Shown: positions 6,917-10,032 of the stretch, one piece after another
How positions within the stretch are numbered: the first letter of the stretch is position 1
Layout: each line of letters opens with the position of its first letter
Source of the DNA: Pigoraptor vietnamica
Taxonomy: Eukaryota; Opisthokonta; Filasterea
Assembly: GCA_943704525.1 (NCBI GenBank)
Contig: CALSCQ010002525.1
Span: 5,001-15,032 of the forward strand
Length of the DNA stretch: 10,032 nt
Reading direction: 5' to 3'
Position numbers and translations under genes: made by a program
Notes under the pieces: generated by a model
Told to the model about the DNA's origin: nothing
The model's database searches: none
What the model saw: only the letters and a program-made list of their open reading frames with translations

Positions 6917-8981
6917 TTCACTCACTCACTCACTCACACACACACACACACACATTCACTCACTCACTCACACACACACATTCACCCACACAAACACACA
7001 CACACACACATTCACTCACTCACTCACTCACACACACACACATTCACACTCACACCACACACCATCCACACGATATGCGTGCTGGCTCATGTGTTTGATT
7101 ATGCATTGGGTGCAGAGCGCCATTTCTTGTACCGACGCGGGAGTGTTGTACGTGGCAGTGCGAATAGCGGGCCATTTCAGTCAATTTGAAGGCGTGTTCG
7201 AGGCCATGGATCGCGAGGGGTATGCGCGAATTTCTTTGTCTCGTAATAGCTGTGCAGAATGGTTGTGTATGTGCACGAGTGTGTATGGGTGTTAGAGTGA
7301 TGCTTGTGAGTGCGTATGTGTGAATGTGGGGGGTGTGCTACGGCGCGATCGGTTAGAATTGTTGCTTCTCCTACTTATTCTGGTCCTTGCTTACGTGCAT
7401 CCTGCCTTTTTAACAGATCGCGTGCGATCGACCTTCCCTTCCGCGTGCTCTCCGACGACGACGCGGGCGTGCGTGCCGCATGTTTTGCCTCTCTCTCCTT
7501 AATGGCATCCCATACTCCGGGCCTCGCGAGGGTTCTCGCGTGTGATGGCGGCTTTGCTTCGCTCGCAACGACCGTGTTGCGCGATCCCTCTGCAGCTGCC
7601 GTCGCCGAAGCGCGCCCGCTTTTCCGTCACGTGATGGGTCGTACAAGCCCTTCCGACCCCTCGCTGGTCGCGTTCGCCACTTTGCTCGCATCGTTTCTCT
7701 CCTGCGACGACAGCGACGAGGACGTGCCGTGCGCGCATGGAGTCTCCGTCATGCTGGACGCATTTTCAGACATTTTCGAATCCCGAGCCGTCAATGACTG
7801 CGTCCACGTGCGCGAGTGGGCGTCGCTGCCCGGCGTCTTCCCCGCCATCGGGCGTCTCGTGCGCCACAGCGACAGGCTCGTTCGCACGCGCGCGGTCCGA
7901 TGTCTGTCCGCGGCATTTGCGCACCCGCGCTGGCTGAATCGCCCGTCGCCTCTTCCCGACAGCCCGGATGCCTTCGTGGGCTGCGTGGGCCTCCTCTCCT
8001 CGCTCATCACTGAGCCGCCGTTCGGAGAGCGAGCGCCGTCAACTGCTTTGCAACTGTGCGCGTCGCTCGTGGATGCCGACACGGAAAGAGCGCCCCCTGG
8101 TTGGACGTACGTGATGTGCGCGACGCTCACCGCCGCCTCTTCTGTGCGACCTTCTGAGACTGCGGCGATTTTGTTGCGAGATGTATCTGCGCCGGCGTTA
8201 TTAGAGTTGTACGCGGCGCTTCTCGACGCTTGCTGTCGTTCGGCGTCGCGCGTTCGCCTTTGCGAACTGCTGTCGGCGTCGTGGGTTGCCACCAAGCCGC
8301 TACTGTGTGCGCGCCACCCTGCCCTCCTGTCGTGCGGATGGATCGATCGGTTTGCTGAGGCAGTGAGCGCCGCAACTTTGGATGTCATCACTCGGAGGGA
8401 CATTGCGACGCTCTCGGAATTTGCGCGCGCAATCGCTGGAGTGGGGGCGGCGGGCGAAGCGGCCGTCGCTGCTATCGGCGCGCTTCGGTCTGCTGCAGTT
8501 CGTGTGCTTGCGCGGGGACTCGAAGCGGACGCGGCGTTTGTTACACTGCCTCTAGACGCCCTCGTCGAATTGGTGCGAGACGGTAATGACGGTGTGGCGG
8601 CCATGTCGACAGATGCGTTGTTGCGTGAAGTCGGTGCGTCGCCTTGCCTTGTTCGTGCGTGCGCGGCGGACGGGCGATGGGAAGTGCGGGATTCGTCACT
8701 TGCCGCATTGCGCGTTTTATTTGAACGAGTGCGACGCGTCTGTCGCGGGGATGCGTGCGAGCATTCCGTGCGTGAGATGGCATTGGTATCTCTCCCGTTT
8801 GCCATGCTGGACGACGTCGAGGCGTATGTGCGCGCGTCTGCTGTCGAGTGTGTGCGTGCGCTCGGATTGGTCCCATATCTGTGGGACGCAGCGGCACGCG
8901 AATGCGCGAGTGGGGAAGAGGTGCGCTTGGACTATCAATGCGCTTCGTGCTTAGGCTTGCAAACACCTCCCCTCCACCCCA

Positions 8982-9041
<60 letters not shown>

Positions 9042-9064
9042 AACACACACACACACACACACAT

Positions 9065-9128
<64 letters not shown>

Positions 9129-9748
9129 CAATCCTTTTGCTTCCTTTTGTCCCTCCCCTTGCGAACAATTAGCTGATCACCTTTTGCCGTGGTGTCGATA
9201 CTTCGCAATCCCCCCAGAGTGCACTCCTCGACCACGTCTTTCAGGCGTTCTCCGACGACGAGGCCTTTCCAAGGCGCGCTGTTGCAGAGACATTGCACGC
9301 GTGGCTGCGCGACACGGCAAGTCCACTGTGGCGGGAGAGCGCCGACGCGGCCACAGTCGGTCTCCTCGTTCGCGGTGCGGCAAAAGACGTCGATTGGGAC
9401 GCGGCGCGGTGGGGCGTCCGTTGCGTCGTCGCGATGTTAGAGACGGATTTCATGAGCACAGACGACTGGGTGGCCGCGTACGGCGAATTGGTGCTGTGGG
9501 TCGTTCGGAGCGGGGAAAGAGTGCCGGCGGCGTGCGCGATGGAGGGTGCGGGGCGTTCGCTCGCGATGTTTGGCGAGAATGTGTTCGTCAGTGCGTTTCG
9601 CGAGGCCGTGGCAGAACGAGAGAGTGCCGACGTGGGCGGTGCGCGCGGTGGCGATGGAAGCGTTGATGACGATGCACTGCACGATCCGATTGAGGAGTTG
9701 GAAGCGGCCGTTGCGCAGGGGCACGCCGCCGTTATGGACTGTTATTGA
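6359..9748 (+). CDS. brat1: BRAT1-like HEAT-repeat protein, four exons
   Basis: Exons 6359-6631, 7116-7219, 7417-8920 and 9218-9748 give 803 aa (human BRAT1: 821). All junctions are GT-AG and phase-matched (0, 2, 0). BRAT1 was described as a BRCA1/ATM partner and is now tied to the Integrator endonuclease module INTS11/INTS9. Landmarks recalled from human BRAT1 occur in the same order: an Asp-Thr...Glu-Trp-Leu helix in exon 1, DAGVLYVAVRIAGHF in exon 2, WEVRDS (547-552), AYVRASAV (595-602), FPRRAV (644-649), DVDWD (684-688) and the terminal Asp-Cys-Tyr (801-803). The body is helical, Ala/Leu-rich HEAT-like repeat. ATG 6359 has A at -3 and G at +4, and no in-frame ATG precedes it back to a TAG at 6284. 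It is divergent from uS7m. Orthology is from remembered sequence, not a search. Confidence 0.88.
6632..7115 (+). other. BRAT1 intron 1, 484 nt, CA-filled, phase 0
   Basis: Donor CTGGAAG|GTGAGC is near-consensus. The acceptor GGGTGCAG|AGC has only a weak pyrimidine tract. Phase is 0 on both sides, and exon 2 then reads as the conserved BRAT1 segment. Most of the intron is a CA-type microsatellite. Confidence 0.85.
6736..7056 (+). repeat. Compound (CA)n/(CACT)n microsatellite in BRAT1 intron 1
   Basis: About 320 bp of CA dinucleotides are interrupted by CACT-type tetranucleotide runs. One 54-bp higher-order step is visible: the interruption TCATTCACTCTC occurs at 6796 and again at 6850, each followed by (CA)n with one CG. 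CA lies on the sense strand of BRAT1. It gives spurious His-Thr reading frames. Confidence 0.97.
7220..7416 (+). other. BRAT1 intron 2, 197 nt, phase 2
   Basis: Donor GAGGG|GTATGC; acceptor CTGCCTTTTTAACAG|ATCG with a strong pyrimidine tract. The split codon GG+A gives Gly126, and the join Asp-Arg-Glu-Gly | Ser-Arg-Ala-Ile continues the BRAT1 reading frame. Confidence 0.88.
8921..9217 (+). other. BRAT1 intron 3, 297 nt, phase 0
   Basis: Donor GAAGAG|GTGCGC; acceptor AATCCCCCCAG|AGT. Both sides are phase 0, and exon 4 starts just ahead of the conserved Phe-Pro-Arg-Arg-Ala-Val segment. Retention would meet TAG at 9170-9172. The donor is the least certain of the gene because GTGCGC is a weak match and read-through stays open for about 250 bases. 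Confidence 0.8.
8983..9127 (+). repeat. Compound (CA)n-(ATC)21 microsatellite in BRAT1 intron 3
   Basis: CA dinucleotides with two CAAA-type interruptions run from 8983 to about 9063, followed directly by 21 perfect ATC units at 9065-9127. The array ends 90 bases before the 3' splice site, so length change would alter spacing near the branch region. Confidence 0.98.
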
Positions 9749-9810
9749 CAGCGCTCGTTGTGGAATACTCTCCCTAGTTGCACGTGTGGGTGTCCCGGGT
9801 GTGTCCAGTT

Positions 9811-9853
9811 GAGGAATGCATGCCCATACTGTGACTAAAGGCATGCATTTCTC
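9811..9853 (+). other. Inverted repeat, 14-bp stem, downstream of BRAT1
   Basis: GAGGAATGCATGCC (9811-9824) pairs with GGCATGCATTTCTC (9840-9853) with one G-U pair and a 15-base loop. It begins 63 bases after the BRAT1 stop, so it is probably in the 3'UTR or at the transcript end. It does not match the histone 3' stem-loop. Function unknown. Confidence 0.7.
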
Positions 9854-9890
9854 AAAGTGTGGCGAATCCGCATCGTGTGATACTCACTTA

Positions 9891-9911
9891 CAGACTGGCA
9901 ATCGCAGTCTG
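9891..9911 (+). other. Inverted repeat, 7-bp stem
   Basis: CAGACTG (9891-9897) pairs with CAGTCTG (9905-9911) around a 7-base loop. It lies between the larger inverted repeat and the terminal CA array. It may be chance; it is recorded because two hairpins occur within 100 bp downstream of one gene. Confidence 0.45.
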
Positions 9912-9917
9912 GTGCCC

Positions 9918-10032
<115 letters not shown>

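Noticed and set aside
6696-7098. Frames encoding His-Thr or Cys-Val repeats
   Set aside because: They are translations of the intron 1 CA microsatellite and lie inside a well-supported intron.
7627-8805. Long minus-strand open frame (392 codons) opposite BRAT1 exon 3
   Set aside because: It is the antisense shadow of a GC-rich coding exon; its translation is Ser/Arg/Thr/Ala-rich with no domain, and the sense strand is clearly coding.
8935-9298. Minus-strand frames with poly-Asp or poly-Met
   Set aside because: They translate the ATC and CA arrays of BRAT1 intron 3.
2465-9786. Repeated CACGTG hexamers as a regulatory network
   Set aside because: They occur in exons as well as gaps and in a GC-rich window several are expected; no consistent spacing to gene starts.

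Overview
This is nuclear DNA from a eukaryote with a compact, GC-rich genome. Protein genes carry GT-AG introns that can be placed by phase and homology, two encoded proteins have mitochondrial presequences, and a tRNA gene has internal A and B boxes and a T-run terminator with no encoded CCA. The lineage cannot be fixed from the sequence. A nuclear gene for mitochondrial uS7 and a BRAT1 homologue argue against the groups that keep rps7 in mitochondrial DNA. Short intergenic gaps and few, short introns suggest a unicellular or small-genome eukaryote. CA/GT microsatellites are abundant.

Left third (1-2555): a fragment of an unidentified coding region enters at the left edge. It is followed by a decayed F-box/leucine-rich-repeat gene: F-box from an ATG at 244, broken by a frame change near 360, and LRR array at about 1072-2050 scattered over three frames. 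A C/T-rich spacer with three TCCCGCCAT motifs separates the two parts. A degenerate tandem repeat (2072-2289) follows.

Middle (2556-5928): two convergent genes for the mitochondrial ribosome. MTG2 (Obg-family GTPase, 681 aa, exons 2556-3212 and 3546-4934, + strand) serves large-subunit assembly. The small-subunit protein uS7m (205 aa, exons 5928-5399 and 5249-5162, - strand) nucleates the small-subunit head. The MTG2 intron is 333 nt, in phase and free of stops.

Right (5929-10032): a histidine tRNA gene (anticodon GTG, 6114-6184) sits in the 430-bp divergent gap between uS7m and a four-exon gene for a BRAT1 homologue (6359-6631, 7116-7219, 7417-8920, 9218-9748; 803 aa; human BRAT1 is 821 aa). 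Two of its introns are filled with CA or ATC microsatellites. It ends in Asp-Cys-Tyr, like the human protein, which points to a chaperone-like role for the Integrator endonuclease. Two inverted repeats and a long CA array close the window.

I found no operon-like or defence-type new system. The most valuable results are the reconstructed BRAT1 orthologue with its conserved C-terminal tail, the stopless MTG2 intron, and the frame-broken F-box/LRR gene.
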